The notes beneath the pieces are model-generated. The model was not told where the DNA came from. It was given only the letters and a program-made list of their open reading frames with translations, and ran no database searches. A program made the translations under genes and the position numbers. This document shows positions 27,622 through 36,559 of a stretch of 58,775 bases of DNA, one piece after another. The stretch is from the NCBI GenBank assembly GCA_018304615.1, contig JAGVVV010000011.1, positions 1 through 58,775 on the forward strand. The letters run 5' to 3'. This DNA comes from Candidatus Aenigmatarchaeota archaeon. Its GTDB lineage: Archaea; Aenigmatarchaeota; Aenigmatarchaeia; CG10238-14; SCSR01. Numbering within the stretch: position 1 is the first letter of the stretch; each line of letters begins with the position of its first letter.

Positions 27622-28256
27622 TGGCCATAGAAAAGACCTTTGTAAAGGAAGGAATAAAAGAGGCAGAGGTAGAGGAGTTCTTCGCTCAGAGATTCGACAA
27701 GGCAGGATATTCGCACACAGAAATTCAAAGAACACCTCTCGGGACTAGAATAATCGTTTATGCGCACAAGCCAGGTCTGGTAGTCGGAAGATCTGGAAGA
27801 AGGATCCACGAGATAAGCGACGAGGTGAAACAGAAATTCGGGTTTGAGAATCCTTTGGTCGATGTGAAGGAAGTTGAAAACCCATTTTTGGATTCGAATA
27901 TAGTCGCTCAGAGAATTGCAAAGGCTCTCGAGAAGGGAATAAACTACAAGAAAGTCGCCAATTATTATCTGGAGAAAGTTCTGGAAGCTGGGGCAGTCGG
28001 AATCCAAATCCAGATCGGAGGAAAACTCGGTGGAGAAAAATCAAGATTCCAAAAGTTCCAGAGAGGTTTCGTCGCCCATTCTGGCGATTATGCACAAACA
28101 CTCGTTCAGAGAGGAATGACACAGGGTTTAATGAAAGCTGGCATCATAGGGATCCAGGTCAAGATTATGAGAGAATCGCCGAAGGAAGTTACTTACATTC
28201 AAGCTGTCGAAGAGAAGAAGCCCGAAGAAACCAAACCTGAAGAACCTAAAGCTTAA
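27621..28256 (+). CDS. rps3: Ribosomal protein uS3
   Basis: KH domain HKPGLVVGRSGRRIHEISDEVKQKFGFENP. Confidence 0.97.
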   Translation: MAIEKTFVKEGIKEAEVEEFFAQRFDKAGYSHTEIQRTPLGTRIIVYAHKPGLVVGRSGRRIHEISDEVKQKFGFENPLVDVKEVENPFLDSNIVAQRIAKALEKGINYKKVANYYLEKVLEAGAVGIQIQIGGKLGGEKSRFQKFQRGFVAHSGDYAQTLVQRGMTQGLMKAGIIGIQVKIMRESPKEVTYIQAVEEKKPEETKPEEPKA

Positions 28257-28316
28257 AAGACTCCCACTTCATAAAATATATAAAGGCAAAGAGCCTCTAA
28301 ATATCAGGGAAAAAAT

Positions 28317-28532
28317 TTGGCAATATTAAGAGTTAAGCAAATCAGGGAAATGAAGCCCGAAGAGATTTCTAAGAAGATTTATGACATCAAACTCGAGCTG
28401 ATGAAAGAATTCGGTAATGTCAGGATGGGTCGTCCGATCAAGAACTCTGGGAAGATAAGAGAGATGAGAAGGACGCTTGCCAGGTTGGAGACTTTGAAAA
28501 GACAAAAAGGTGCAGCCAAGAAAAATGGTTGA
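28317..28532 (+). CDS. rpl29: Ribosomal protein uL29
   Basis: AILRVKQIREMKPEEISKKIYDIKLELMKEFGNVRMGRPIKNSGKIREMRRTLARL; TTG start. Confidence 0.94.
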   Translation: MAILRVKQIREMKPEEISKKIYDIKLELMKEFGNVRMGRPIKNSGKIREMRRTLARLETLKRQKGAAKKNG

Positions 28533-28857
28533 AATCTGCAAATGCGGGGCCAACTTAACGGGGAACGTCTGTTCTACTTGCGGACTGCCTGCGGATTTGT
28601 GCGCATGCATGTCTATCAATCGAGAGGCGCAGAAGATTCGTGTTTTCGTCGAAAGAAGAAAGTTCAACAAGCCTGTCACGATTGTAGAAGGGATTACAGA
28701 AAATACTAAGAGTGTAGCTTCGCAGATTAAGGCAAAATTGGCATGCGGTGGGACTGTGAAACACAATCATATTGAGCTTCAAGGAGACCACACGAAGAGA
28801 TTGAGGGACATCCTGATGAAACTCGGTTACGATTCTGGCCAGATTGAGATAAGTTGA
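28525..28857 (+). CDS. Translation initiation factor aIF1/SUI1 with N-terminal Cys cluster
   Basis: VEICKCGANLTGNVCSTCGLPADLCACMS; KLACGGTVKHNHIELQGDHTKRLRDILMKLGY. Confidence 0.93.
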   Translation: MVEICKCGANLTGNVCSTCGLPADLCACMSINREAQKIRVFVERRKFNKPVTIVEGITENTKSVASQIKAKLACGGTVKHNHIELQGDHTKRLRDILMKLGYDSGQIEIS

Positions 28858-28861
28858 TTAT

Positions 28862-29143
28862 ATGCCTATCACTCCTGAGAACCTTGTCCGCCATGAATTG
28901 ATTGGATTAAAAGTGAAAGTTAAAGATTCTCCTGACAGAACTGTAAAAGGAATTTCTGGAAAAATCATAGATGAGTCCTACAACACTTTCAAGATTGAGA
29001 CTTCGAAAAAAGAGAAAATTGTTGTGAAAGGAATCAATACTTTTATTTTTACTTTGCCCGACAAAACGAAAGTTCAGGTTGATGGCAAACTTCTTATTTC
29101 AAGACCAGAGGACAGGATTAAGAAAAAAATACCGAGATGGTAA
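28862..29143 (+). CDS. rnp1: Ribonuclease P protein component 1 (Rpp29)
   Basis: NLVRHELIGLKVKVKDSPDRTVKGISGKIIDESYNTFKIE. Confidence 0.93.
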   Translation: MPITPENLVRHELIGLKVKVKDSPDRTVKGISGKIIDESYNTFKIETSKKEKIVVKGINTFIFTLPDKTKVQVDGKLLISRPEDRIKKKIPRW

Positions 29144-29180
29144 TTCAAGTTAAATAGTTGCACATTTTAATTTCTGATTC

Positions 29181-29852
29181 ATGAGGGTAAGACAAAAGGA
29201 ACGTCAGAAAATAGAATTTGTCAGAAAGGCATATTTAGATTATAAAAAAGGCATTCCTATTTCTCGAATTACAAACGATTCTCAAGATCAAAAAGAATTG
29301 AGTACACTATTCTCAAGATTCGAAGTGGCATTATCCTTCTACAATACATTTGGTTATTCTGCTACCTTTAACATAACTAGAGGTGGTGGGTCTTCCATTT
29401 TCAGTTATTTCCTACCTACTGAATTCAGAAGAATGGCTAATGTCAAACCTATTTTCGGATATGAAGCAGTTTTGAAAGGAAGTTCACTCACGCAGGAAGA
29501 TAGAGAAGCACGGAAATTAGCAATGCTTGATTACATAAAAGAACATCATGATGTCACTCGTAAGGGTATTGTAAAAGCTGGTTTTTCTGTTCCTTTCAGA
29601 GATTTTTACAATAGGAGAATTAATGATGCGAGAAGAGATGCAGGTATCCCGCCCGTACCAGGTCTCAAAAAACTTTCAGATTCGGAGTGGGAACTTAGAA
29701 GACAAAAACTTTTAGATTTCTACAGAGAACATCCTACAGCATCTTATGACAACTTTGTTAATGCAGGTCTTCGTATGCCTTTAGTTAAATTTTATGGAGA
29801 TTCTATAAGAAAATTCAGACAAAAAGGAAGCAAAACATTAGATTCGTGCTGA
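29181..29852 (+). CDS. Unknown protein with two internal repeats, inserted between Rpp29 and uS17
   Basis: Repeat units DYIKEHHDVTRKGIVKAGFSVPFRDFYNRRINDARRDAG and DFYREHPTASYDNFVNAGLRMPLVKFYGDSIRKFRQKG. Confidence 0.75.
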   Translation: MRVRQKERQKIEFVRKAYLDYKKGIPISRITNDSQDQKELSTLFSRFEVALSFYNTFGYSATFNITRGGGSSIFSYFLPTEFRRMANVKPIFGYEAVLKGSSLTQEDREARKLAMLDYIKEHHDVTRKGIVKAGFSVPFRDFYNRRINDARRDAGIPPVPGLKKLSDSEWELRRQKLLDFYREHPTASYDNFVNAGLRMPLVKFYGDSIRKFRQKGSKTLDSC

Positions 29853-29910
29853 AGATTTGAACATTTTTAAAGTAGATACTTACTATATTTAATAACCGAT
29901 AACGATAGAC

Positions 29911-30246
29911 ATGAAAAAGAAAACAAAACATAGGGACATAGGAATTGACGCAAAACCTCCTAAGGAGACTTGTGAAGATTTGAAATGTCCTTGGCACGGA
30001 CAGCTACCGGTCAGAGGCAAGATCATCCAAGGAAATGTAGTCTCTTCCAGAGCTCAGAAGACTGCTGTCATAGAAAAAACTTACTTCCACTACATCCCAA
30101 AATTCGAGAGGTACGAGAGGAGACATTCCAGAATCTCAGCCTACAACCCAGTCTGCATAGCCGCTAAGGAGGGTGACGTAGTCAGAATAGCCGAATGCAG
30201 GCCGATAAGCAAGACCAAACATTTTGTAGTGATTGAAAAGGTCTGA
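29911..30246 (+). CDS. rps17: Ribosomal protein uS17
   Basis: CPWHGQLPVRGKIIQGNVVSSRAQKTAVIEKTYFHYIPKFERYERRHSRISAYNP. Confidence 0.96.
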   Translation: MKKKTKHRDIGIDAKPPKETCEDLKCPWHGQLPVRGKIIQGNVVSSRAQKTAVIEKTYFHYIPKFERYERRHSRISAYNPVCIAAKEGDVVRIAECRPISKTKHFVVIEKV

Positions 30247-30312
30247 TTCTTTTTCTTGGAAAAGCTATTTAAATTGAACAGCAGTATTAAATAATCTAAA
30301 GAGGGATAGAAC

Positions 30313-30711
30313 TTGAAAGCCGTTAGAGCAAGTATAACAAAAAGCTTGAACCAGTCCAGTTATCTCACTTGCGCAGACAACACTGGAGCAAAGATAGTCC
30401 AGATTATCTCGGTTGGAGGCTACAAGGGAGTTAGAAGAAGGATGCCGAAAGCAGGTGTCGGGAATTTGATCAGGGTTGCTGTGAAGCAAGGAGACGTGAA
30501 GATAAGGCACCAAATCTCCCACGCAGTGATAATCAGGCAGAAAGCCGAGTACAGGAGAAAGGACGGGATGCATGTTAGTTTTGAAGACAATGCTGCTATT
30601 CTTGTTGATGACAGAGGCGAACCGAAGGGGACAGAAGTGAAGGGTCCTGTAGCAAAGGAAGCTGTCGAGAGGTTCTCCACAATTGGAAAAATTTCGAGCA
30701 TAGTGGTTTGA
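30313..30711 (+). CDS. rpl14: Ribosomal protein uL14
   Basis: LTCADNTGAKIVQIISVGGYKGVRRRMPKAGVG; TTG start. Confidence 0.97.
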   Translation: MKAVRASITKSLNQSSYLTCADNTGAKIVQIISVGGYKGVRRRMPKAGVGNLIRVAVKQGDVKIRHQISHAVIIRQKAEYRRKDGMHVSFEDNAAILVDDRGEPKGTEVKGPVAKEAVERFSTIGKISSIVV

Positions 30712-31086
30712 ATGATAAAATCTTCTTTACCAAGAAAGCAGAGAAAATTCTTGTACAATGCCCCGTTGCATGTGAGAAGAAAGATGATTTCTGGTCACAT
30801 GTCTAAAGAATTGAAGCAGAAATATCACCTTAGAAGTTTTCCTCTCAGAAAGGGCGACGAAGTAGAGATAATGAGAGGCGAGCACACAAAGAAGAAAGGG
30901 AAGATAACCAGAGTGGACACGAAGAAGTATAAAGTGTATGTGGAAGGCGTGACGATAAAGAAAACAGAAGGAACTGAAAGGCAAATTGCAATCCATGCTT
31001 CTAATTTGAGAATTTTGAATCTGAACTTGGAAGACAAGAAAAGAATCAAGTCTTTCGAGAGGAAGCACAAGAAAAAGGTAATTTGA
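30712..31086 (+). CDS. rpl24: Ribosomal protein uL24
   Basis: HLRSFPLRKGDEVEIMRGEHTKKKGKITRVDTKKYKVYVEGV. Confidence 0.96.
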   Translation: MIKSSLPRKQRKFLYNAPLHVRRKMISGHMSKELKQKYHLRSFPLRKGDEVEIMRGEHTKKKGKITRVDTKKYKVYVEGVTIKKTEGTERQIAIHASNLRILNLNLEDKKRIKSFERKHKKKVI

Positions 31087-31087
31087 A

Positions 31088-31792
31088 ATGAGATTGAAAA
31101 GATTGTTAGTTCCAAAGTTCTGGAAGACTCCGAAGAAATCTTCCAAATGGGTAGTCTCTCCTTCGCCAGGAGCGCACAAAAAGTTCGAAAGTATTCCACT
31201 TGTCATAGTTTTGAGAGATATTTTGAAAGTCGCGGAGACAGCCAGCGAGGCGAAGACAGTAGTGAAAAACCACGAAGTTCTTGTAGACGGAAAATACGTC
31301 TCTCATTCAAGATTTTCTATAGGCCTCCTCGATACCTTATCTATCCCTAAGATTGGAAAATACTACAGGGTCGTGCCTTCGGTGAAAGGTCTCCATTTGC
31401 TTGAAATTTCTGAAAAAGAATCAAAAGAAAAACTTGCATCTGTCAAAGAAAAAACAATCGTGAAAGGCAAGAAGATCCAGCTCAACCTCCATGACGGGAA
31501 AAACATAATTGTGGACAAGGATTCTTACAAGACAGGAGATTCTCTTCTTTTGGAATTGCCTTCGAACAAAATAATCGACCATGTGAAGATGGAGGCCGGA
31601 AGTCTCGGTCTGATCATTCACGGAAAGAATTCCGGGAAACTTGCCAAAATCAAAAAGATTGTAGTTTCAAGAAGCAGGGAGCCAAACAAGGCTATTTGTG
31701 AGGCTGATGGAAATGAATTCGAAGTCATGAAGGCGTACGTCATCGTCGTAGGAAAAACAAAACCACTCATAAAAGTCGGTGAGCAAGAATGA
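31088..31792 (+). CDS. rps4e: Ribosomal protein eS4
   Basis: LKRLLVPKFWKTPKKSSKWVVSPSPGAHKKFESIPL. Confidence 0.97.
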   Translation: MRLKRLLVPKFWKTPKKSSKWVVSPSPGAHKKFESIPLVIVLRDILKVAETASEAKTVVKNHEVLVDGKYVSHSRFSIGLLDTLSIPKIGKYYRVVPSVKGLHLLEISEKESKEKLASVKEKTIVKGKKIQLNLHDGKNIIVDKDSYKTGDSLLLELPSNKIIDHVKMEAGSLGLIIHGKNSGKLAKIKKIVVSRSREPNKAICEADGNEFEVMKAYVIVVGKTKPLIKVGEQE

Positions 31793-32295
31793 GTTCAATG
31801 AGTGAGATTAAGGTAGAAAAGATAACCTTGAACATAGGGTGCGGGGATGACAAGGTCAAGATAGAAAAATCGAAGAAACTTCTCGAGATGCTGACCGGAA
31901 AAAAGTCGGTTATTACCCGTTCTAAGAAAAGAAGCACGTTCGGAGTCCCGAAAGGAAAACCATTAGGGGTCATGGTGACATTGAGAAAACAAGACGCATT
32001 GGAATTCTTGAAGAAATCTCTTGCCGGTGTAGAAAACAAGTTAAATAAAAATAAATTCGACTCTTCTGGAAATTTCAGTTTTGGAATGAGAGAATACATA
32101 GACATGCCGGGAGTGAAATATTCTCACGACGTCGGCATGATGGGATTTGAAGTTGCAGTCACACTCAAAAGGGCTGGCTTCAGAATAAAATCGAGAAGGA
32201 TACAGCAGAAACAAATACCTACAAAGCACAAAATTAATATGGAAGAATCTTCAGAATGGGTGAAGAAAACATTTGGAGTCGATTTAGTTGAATGA
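31789..32295 (+). CDS. rpl5: Ribosomal protein uL5
   Basis: KVEKITLNIGCGDDKVKIEKSKKLLEMLTGKKSVITRSKKRSTFGVPKGKPLG. Confidence 0.96.
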   Translation: MSSMSEIKVEKITLNIGCGDDKVKIEKSKKLLEMLTGKKSVITRSKKRSTFGVPKGKPLGVMVTLRKQDALEFLKKSLAGVENKLNKNKFDSSGNFSFGMREYIDMPGVKYSHDVGMMGFEVAVTLKRAGFRIKSRRIQQKQIPTKHKINMEESSEWVKKTFGVDLVE

Positions 32296-32479
32296 CCATT
32301 TTCACAGTCATTTCGGATTAATTGAGGTTACCACGAAGCTTGGCGGCGTGATTCTGAGAAAAGCCGAGCTTGAAGCAGACTTCGAAAAAGTTTATACAAA
32401 GGTCTTTGAGAAGATGGCCGAATTCGAATTCATGGGCAGCGAGGATTTCCTGGAAATTTTTGGCGAAGTCGGTGGATAG
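32288..32479 (+). CDS. Possible small acidic protein between uL5 and uS14 (start uncertain)
   Basis: Open frame ending in TAG abutting the uS14 ATG; ...LGGVILRKAELEADFEKVYTKVFEKMAEFEFMGSEDFLEIFGEVGG. Confidence 0.5.
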   Translation: MNDHFHSHFGLIEVTTKLGGVILRKAELEADFEKVYTKVFEKMAEFEFMGSEDFLEIFGEVGG

Positions 32480-32623
32480 ATGCCTACGAAGTTTGGTAGA
32501 GGTTCTAGGAAGTGTAGAAAGTGTGGAAGGCACGATGGCTTAATCAGGAAATATGGGTTGTTATATTGCAGGCAGTGTTTCAGAGAAGAAGCACAGAACA
32601 TAGGTTTCAAGAAATACTCCTAA
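32480..32623 (+). CDS. rps14: Ribosomal protein uS14 (zinc-binding, below ORF-track length cut-off)
   Basis: [47 protein letters not shown]. Confidence 0.95.
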   Translation: MPTKFGRGSRKCRKCGRHDGLIRKYGLLYCRQCFREEAQNIGFKKYS

Positions 32624-32651
32624 ATTAAATATCAAAATATTAATTCTATAT

Positions 32652-33518
32652 ATGGTCTTCGAGCTCCTGTCTCTTGCTATCGCTTTCATTGGTTCTATCG
32701 CTGCAGGGATTTGGGATTTGAAGACGACTGACATTCCAGACAAGATTCCTCATCTTATGATCGTAGCAGGAGTGGCAATCGCAGTCGCGGAATCTGTACT
32801 TCAGTCGAATTACTGGATTTTATTTTCTAGTCTTATTTCTGGTGGCAGTTTATTTGCAATCGGATTTCTGATGTACTACTTCGGTCAATGGGGTGGCGGC
32901 GATGCGAAGATACTTTCCGCCATTGGATTCCTGATTCCTTCAATTCCATCTCAGTTTCCTGGAAAGACTTTGCTTCCTTTTCCCGTGAGTTTTCTTTTCA
33001 ATGTTTTTCTCATCGGAACTGTTTACATGATTTCTTACGCGATCATATACGCTCTCAAGAACAGGAAACTTCTTGGAATATTTTTACAGGATGTCAAAGG
33101 AAATCAGAAAGTTATTTATCTCGGTTCTGTTGCAATCTTCGCATCTTTTCTGATGCTGAATTATTTTCTTTCAGCCTATTTGCTCGATTACTTCGACATT
33201 CAGATAGCACTGACTAACTCAGTTCTACTTTTGATTGGAACTATCGGGATTTACATCATCTTCAAGTTTGCAAAGATAGTCCAAGACCACGGCTTCACAA
33301 AGAAGATTCCTATCTCCAAGTTGAAAGTCGGAGACGTTCTTTTGGAAAATAAATTGTTCGAAGGGATAACACAGAAAGAAATCAAGAAATTGAAAAGTTC
33401 TGGCAAGAGATTCGTTTATGTGAAAGAGGGAGTAAGATTCGGAATGGCATTTCCTCTGGCTTTGCTATTCACGATTTACTTCGGAGACGCTTTCTTACTT
33501 TTTATCAGACTTCTTTAA
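32652..33518 (+). CDS. Type IV prepilin / preflagellin peptidase (A24 family)
   Basis: IWDLKTTDIPD and WGGGDAKILSAIGFL aspartate motifs, multi-TM. Confidence 0.88.
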   Translation: MVFELLSLAIAFIGSIAAGIWDLKTTDIPDKIPHLMIVAGVAIAVAESVLQSNYWILFSSLISGGSLFAIGFLMYYFGQWGGGDAKILSAIGFLIPSIPSQFPGKTLLPFPVSFLFNVFLIGTVYMISYAIIYALKNRKLLGIFLQDVKGNQKVIYLGSVAIFASFLMLNYFLSAYLLDYFDIQIALTNSVLLLIGTIGIYIIFKFAKIVQDHGFTKKIPISKLKVGDVLLENKLFEGITQKEIKKLKSSGKRFVYVKEGVRFGMAFPLALLFTIYFGDAFLLFIRLL

Positions 33519-34784
33519 GACATCAAATCCAGTATAAGGAACTAATGCTTTGGGAATCTTCACGCTTCCATCTTTCTGCTGGAACTGCTCTAGGATTGCG
33601 AGCATCGTCCTACTTGTCGCTAAGGCAGTGTTGTTCAGCGTGTGAACAAAACCGGCAGCAGGCTTTCCTTCTCCTTCCTTGTATTTGATGTTCAACCTTC
33701 TCGCTTGGTAATCAGTGCAATTGGTCGCCGACCCGATCTCCCTGAACTTTCCGTCTGCCATCCAAACTTCAGTATCATAAGACCTGTTTTTCAGAATGCT
33801 CAGGTCTCCGCTGCACAACTCAAGAACCCTGTAGTGTAATCCAAGGGCTTGGTACAACTCCTCAGCATTCTTCTCGATTTCCTCCAACATCTTTTCCGAC
33901 TGTTCGGGCAGGCAGAAAACGAACTGCTCTATCTTGTTGAACTGATGCATCCTGAACAGACCTTTGGTATACTTCCCATGGGCTCCCACCTCTTTCCTGA
34001 AACAAGGGCTGATTCCCCCCAATTTCATGGGCAAATCTTTTTTGTCCATGACTTCGTCCATGAACATGGCTCCCACAGCATGTTCCGAAGTCGCAATCAA
34101 ATACAAATCCTCGTTTTCAATTTTGTACATCACGTTTTCGAAATCAGTTAAATCGACCACTCCTTCGTATGGCTTCCTTTTTATCATGAACGGGGGTTCG
34201 ATTATTATGAAACCTCTTTTATTCAAGAATTCCAGAGCGAAACGTTGGATTGCTAAATCGAGCAAGACCAAATCCTTTTTCAAATAAAAGAAGCCGTGGC
34301 CTGAAACCTTTGCAGCCCTTTCTTCGTCGACCAATCCAAGCCCTTGTAAAAGTTCCATGTGGTTCTTGGGTTGGAAGTTGAATTTGGCTTCCCTCCCCCC
34401 TCTCCTTATCTCGACATTCTCGCTCTCATCTTTTCCTATGGGAACTTTGTCGTGAATTATGTTTGGAATTTTCAAAAGCAGCAACCTGTTCTTTTCTTCT
34501 AGCTGTTTAGTCTCTTCCTCAATTTTCTTTAGCCTTTCAGGAATCTCTTCGGCCTCTCTCAAAAGTTTGCTTGCATCCTTCTTCTCTTTCTTCATTTTGG
34601 CGATCTCAAGACTAATCTTATTCCTTTCAGCTCTCAGAACATTGACTTCTGATAAAAGCTTTCTCCACTTCTCATCAGATTTTATCATCTCGTCTAGATA
34701 TTCCAGATATTCATGATGTTGCCTTTTCTTTATGTTCTGCCTTACAAAATCAGGCCTTTCTCTGATTATTTTAATGTCTAGCAT
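33495..34784 (-). CDS. serS: Seryl-tRNA synthetase
   Basis: Coiled-coil N-terminus; FRKEVGAHGKYTKGLFRMHQFNKIEQFVF; NNTALATSRTMLAILEQFQ. Confidence 0.97.
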   Translation of the reverse strand: MLDIKIIRERPDFVRQNIKKRQHHEYLEYLDEMIKSDEKWRKLLSEVNVLRAERNKISLEIAKMKKEKKDASKLLREAEEIPERLKKIEEETKQLEEKNRLLLLKIPNIIHDKVPIGKDESENVEIRRGGREAKFNFQPKNHMELLQGLGLVDEERAAKVSGHGFFYLKKDLVLLDLAIQRFALEFLNKRGFIIIEPPFMIKRKPYEGVVDLTDFENVMYKIENEDLYLIATSEHAVGAMFMDEVMDKKDLPMKLGGISPCFRKEVGAHGKYTKGLFRMHQFNKIEQFVFCLPEQSEKMLEEIEKNAEELYQALGLHYRVLELCSGDLSILKNRSYDTEVWMADGKFREIGSATNCTDYQARRLNIKYKEGEGKPAAGFVHTLNNTALATSRTMLAILEQFQQKDGSVKIPKALVPYTGFDVLKKSDKK

Positions 34785-34921
34785 TCAACACCCTCTCTGT
34801 AGAATTTGAAATTTTCAGATATTAAAGTCTGGAAAAGAATCAGTTCATTCACATTGCAGATTGGCGGCAGACCACTTCAATCTCCTTTGCTTTAATTAAA
34901 AACCAAAGTTTAAATATATTT

Positions 34922-36217
34922 ATGCGGGAACGATTGAGAAGGACTCTGACAATCTTCGAGATAATCTTCTTCTCCGTGAGCATAATCGTCGGAGCTGGGA
35001 TATACTCTTTAATCGGAAAGGCGGCAGGATATGCAGGCAACGGAGTCTGGATCTCAGTCGTTCTGGCAGGAGCAATAACCATTCTCACTGGGTTGAGTTT
35101 CGCAGAGATGAGCAGCATGTTCCCGAAGACCACCGGATACTACATGTTATTAAGAGAAGCCTTCAGGGAATTCGAAGGGAAGGTCTGGGGTTTTGTTGTC
35201 GAATGGATGATTATTGTCGCAAGTGTCTTCGCAATCGCAACCATATCAATTGCATTTAGCGAATATCTGTCCAGCGTCTTCCAGATAGACACTGTCCTAG
35301 TCTCGATCCTGTTAATTCTAATCACCGGATTAGTCAGCTACATAGGAATCAAGGAATCCGTCAGGATCGCCTTACTCATGGCTCTGGTGGAGGTATTCGG
35401 ACTTGTAGTGGTGATAGTACTCGGGGTCTTCCTTACTAACACAGACGTCTCCAAGTTCACGGATTTCAGTTCCTTCAAGGGGGTCTTTTTAGGAGCAACT
35501 TTGATCTTCTTCGCATACACTGGTTTTGAACTTATTCCGGCCCAAGCCGAGGAAACCCTCTCATCCAGAAAGAACGTCCCCAAGGCGATAGTGGCATCCA
35601 TAGGGATCTCAATGATAATCTATGTCCTAGTCTCAATCTCGATAATGAACATGGCAGATCCCAAATCTCTGGGAGATTCTCACGCTCCTCTTGCCGACAT
35701 ACTGAGAGAGAAGTTCGGGGACATTCCGGTGAAGATTGTCTGGATATCGGCCTTATTCGCAACTGCCAGCACAGTTCTTGGAGTGATGATTACCTCTTCA
35801 AGACTGATATTCGGACTTGCACGAGAGAAGATGCTTCCTCGTTCACTTTCATCAATAGAGCACAGGTACAAAACCCCCTACATAGCTATTCTGATAACCA
35901 TAATCGCAGCCTCTGCCATAGTCTATGTGTTCAGAGACCTCATGCGCGTAGCAGAACTTGCAAACCTGATGAACCTGGTCGCTTTCCTCCTTGTGAATGT
36001 GTCGATAGTCATACTGAGATTCTACAGGCCTCATCTTGAAAGAGATTACAAAGTCCCATTGTCCATAAGAAACATCCCAATACTTCCTATTCTGGCCACA
36101 ATCACCATTGGCTTCCTGATTTACCAGTATCCATCCAACGTTCTCCTGTACGGGACAGCAATCATAATCATCGGGACAATAGTCTACGGATTAGTGAAGA
36201 ATCACATCATCGATTGA
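34922..36217 (+). CDS. APC-family amino-acid permease
   Basis: Multi-TM, IIVGAGIYSLIGKAAGYAGNGVWISVVLAG. Confidence 0.92.
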   Translation: MRERLRRTLTIFEIIFFSVSIIVGAGIYSLIGKAAGYAGNGVWISVVLAGAITILTGLSFAEMSSMFPKTTGYYMLLREAFREFEGKVWGFVVEWMIIVASVFAIATISIAFSEYLSSVFQIDTVLVSILLILITGLVSYIGIKESVRIALLMALVEVFGLVVVIVLGVFLTNTDVSKFTDFSSFKGVFLGATLIFFAYTGFELIPAQAEETLSSRKNVPKAIVASIGISMIIYVLVSISIMNMADPKSLGDSHAPLADILREKFGDIPVKIVWISALFATASTVLGVMITSSRLIFGLAREKMLPRSLSSIEHRYKTPYIAILITIIAASAIVYVFRDLMRVAELANLMNLVAFLLVNVSIVILRFYRPHLERDYKVPLSIRNIPILPILATITIGFLIYQYPSNVLLYGTAIIIIGTIVYGLVKNHIID

Positions 36218-36221
36218 TTTC

Positions 36222-36529
36222 TTATTTAGAATGTTTTTCCTTGATTAGCTCTCTCCCAAGTGCTGTGACCCTTTCTCGATATTCTTGAGAAACATACCCC
36301 TCAAGTGCTCTTGCAGCATTTAACCCAGAATCAGTTGCTAGGATATTTCCTTCTTTCACCGACAAATTTCCTTGTTGCTTCAAAACATCAAACCATTTAG
36401 ATTCGGACACATCAAAACCAAGTCTATTGTATATTATAGGCAGTTGATCCACATGCGGGGGGGGGGTCCATCACGTGTGAGAACTGCAAAAGCGTACAAC
36501 ATCTTCATCAAAGGAGCTACATCAGTCAT
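36222..36529 (-). pseudogene. Small wHTH-like ORF interrupted at a C10 tract (frame restored with 8 or 11 C)
   Basis: ATG at 36529 gives MTDVAPLMKMLYAFAVLTRDGPPP then frame loss; downstream frame HVDQLPIIYNRLGFDVSESKWFDVLKQ... continues to 36222. Confidence 0.6.
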
Positions 36530-36559
36530 AAATTTTTACTCGTGCTAAAAGATTTAAGC

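Noticed and set aside
36457-36466. G10 run as a terminator or G-quadruplex
   Set aside because: A single G run cannot form an intramolecular quadruplex and no U-tract follows; frame-switch interpretation fits better.
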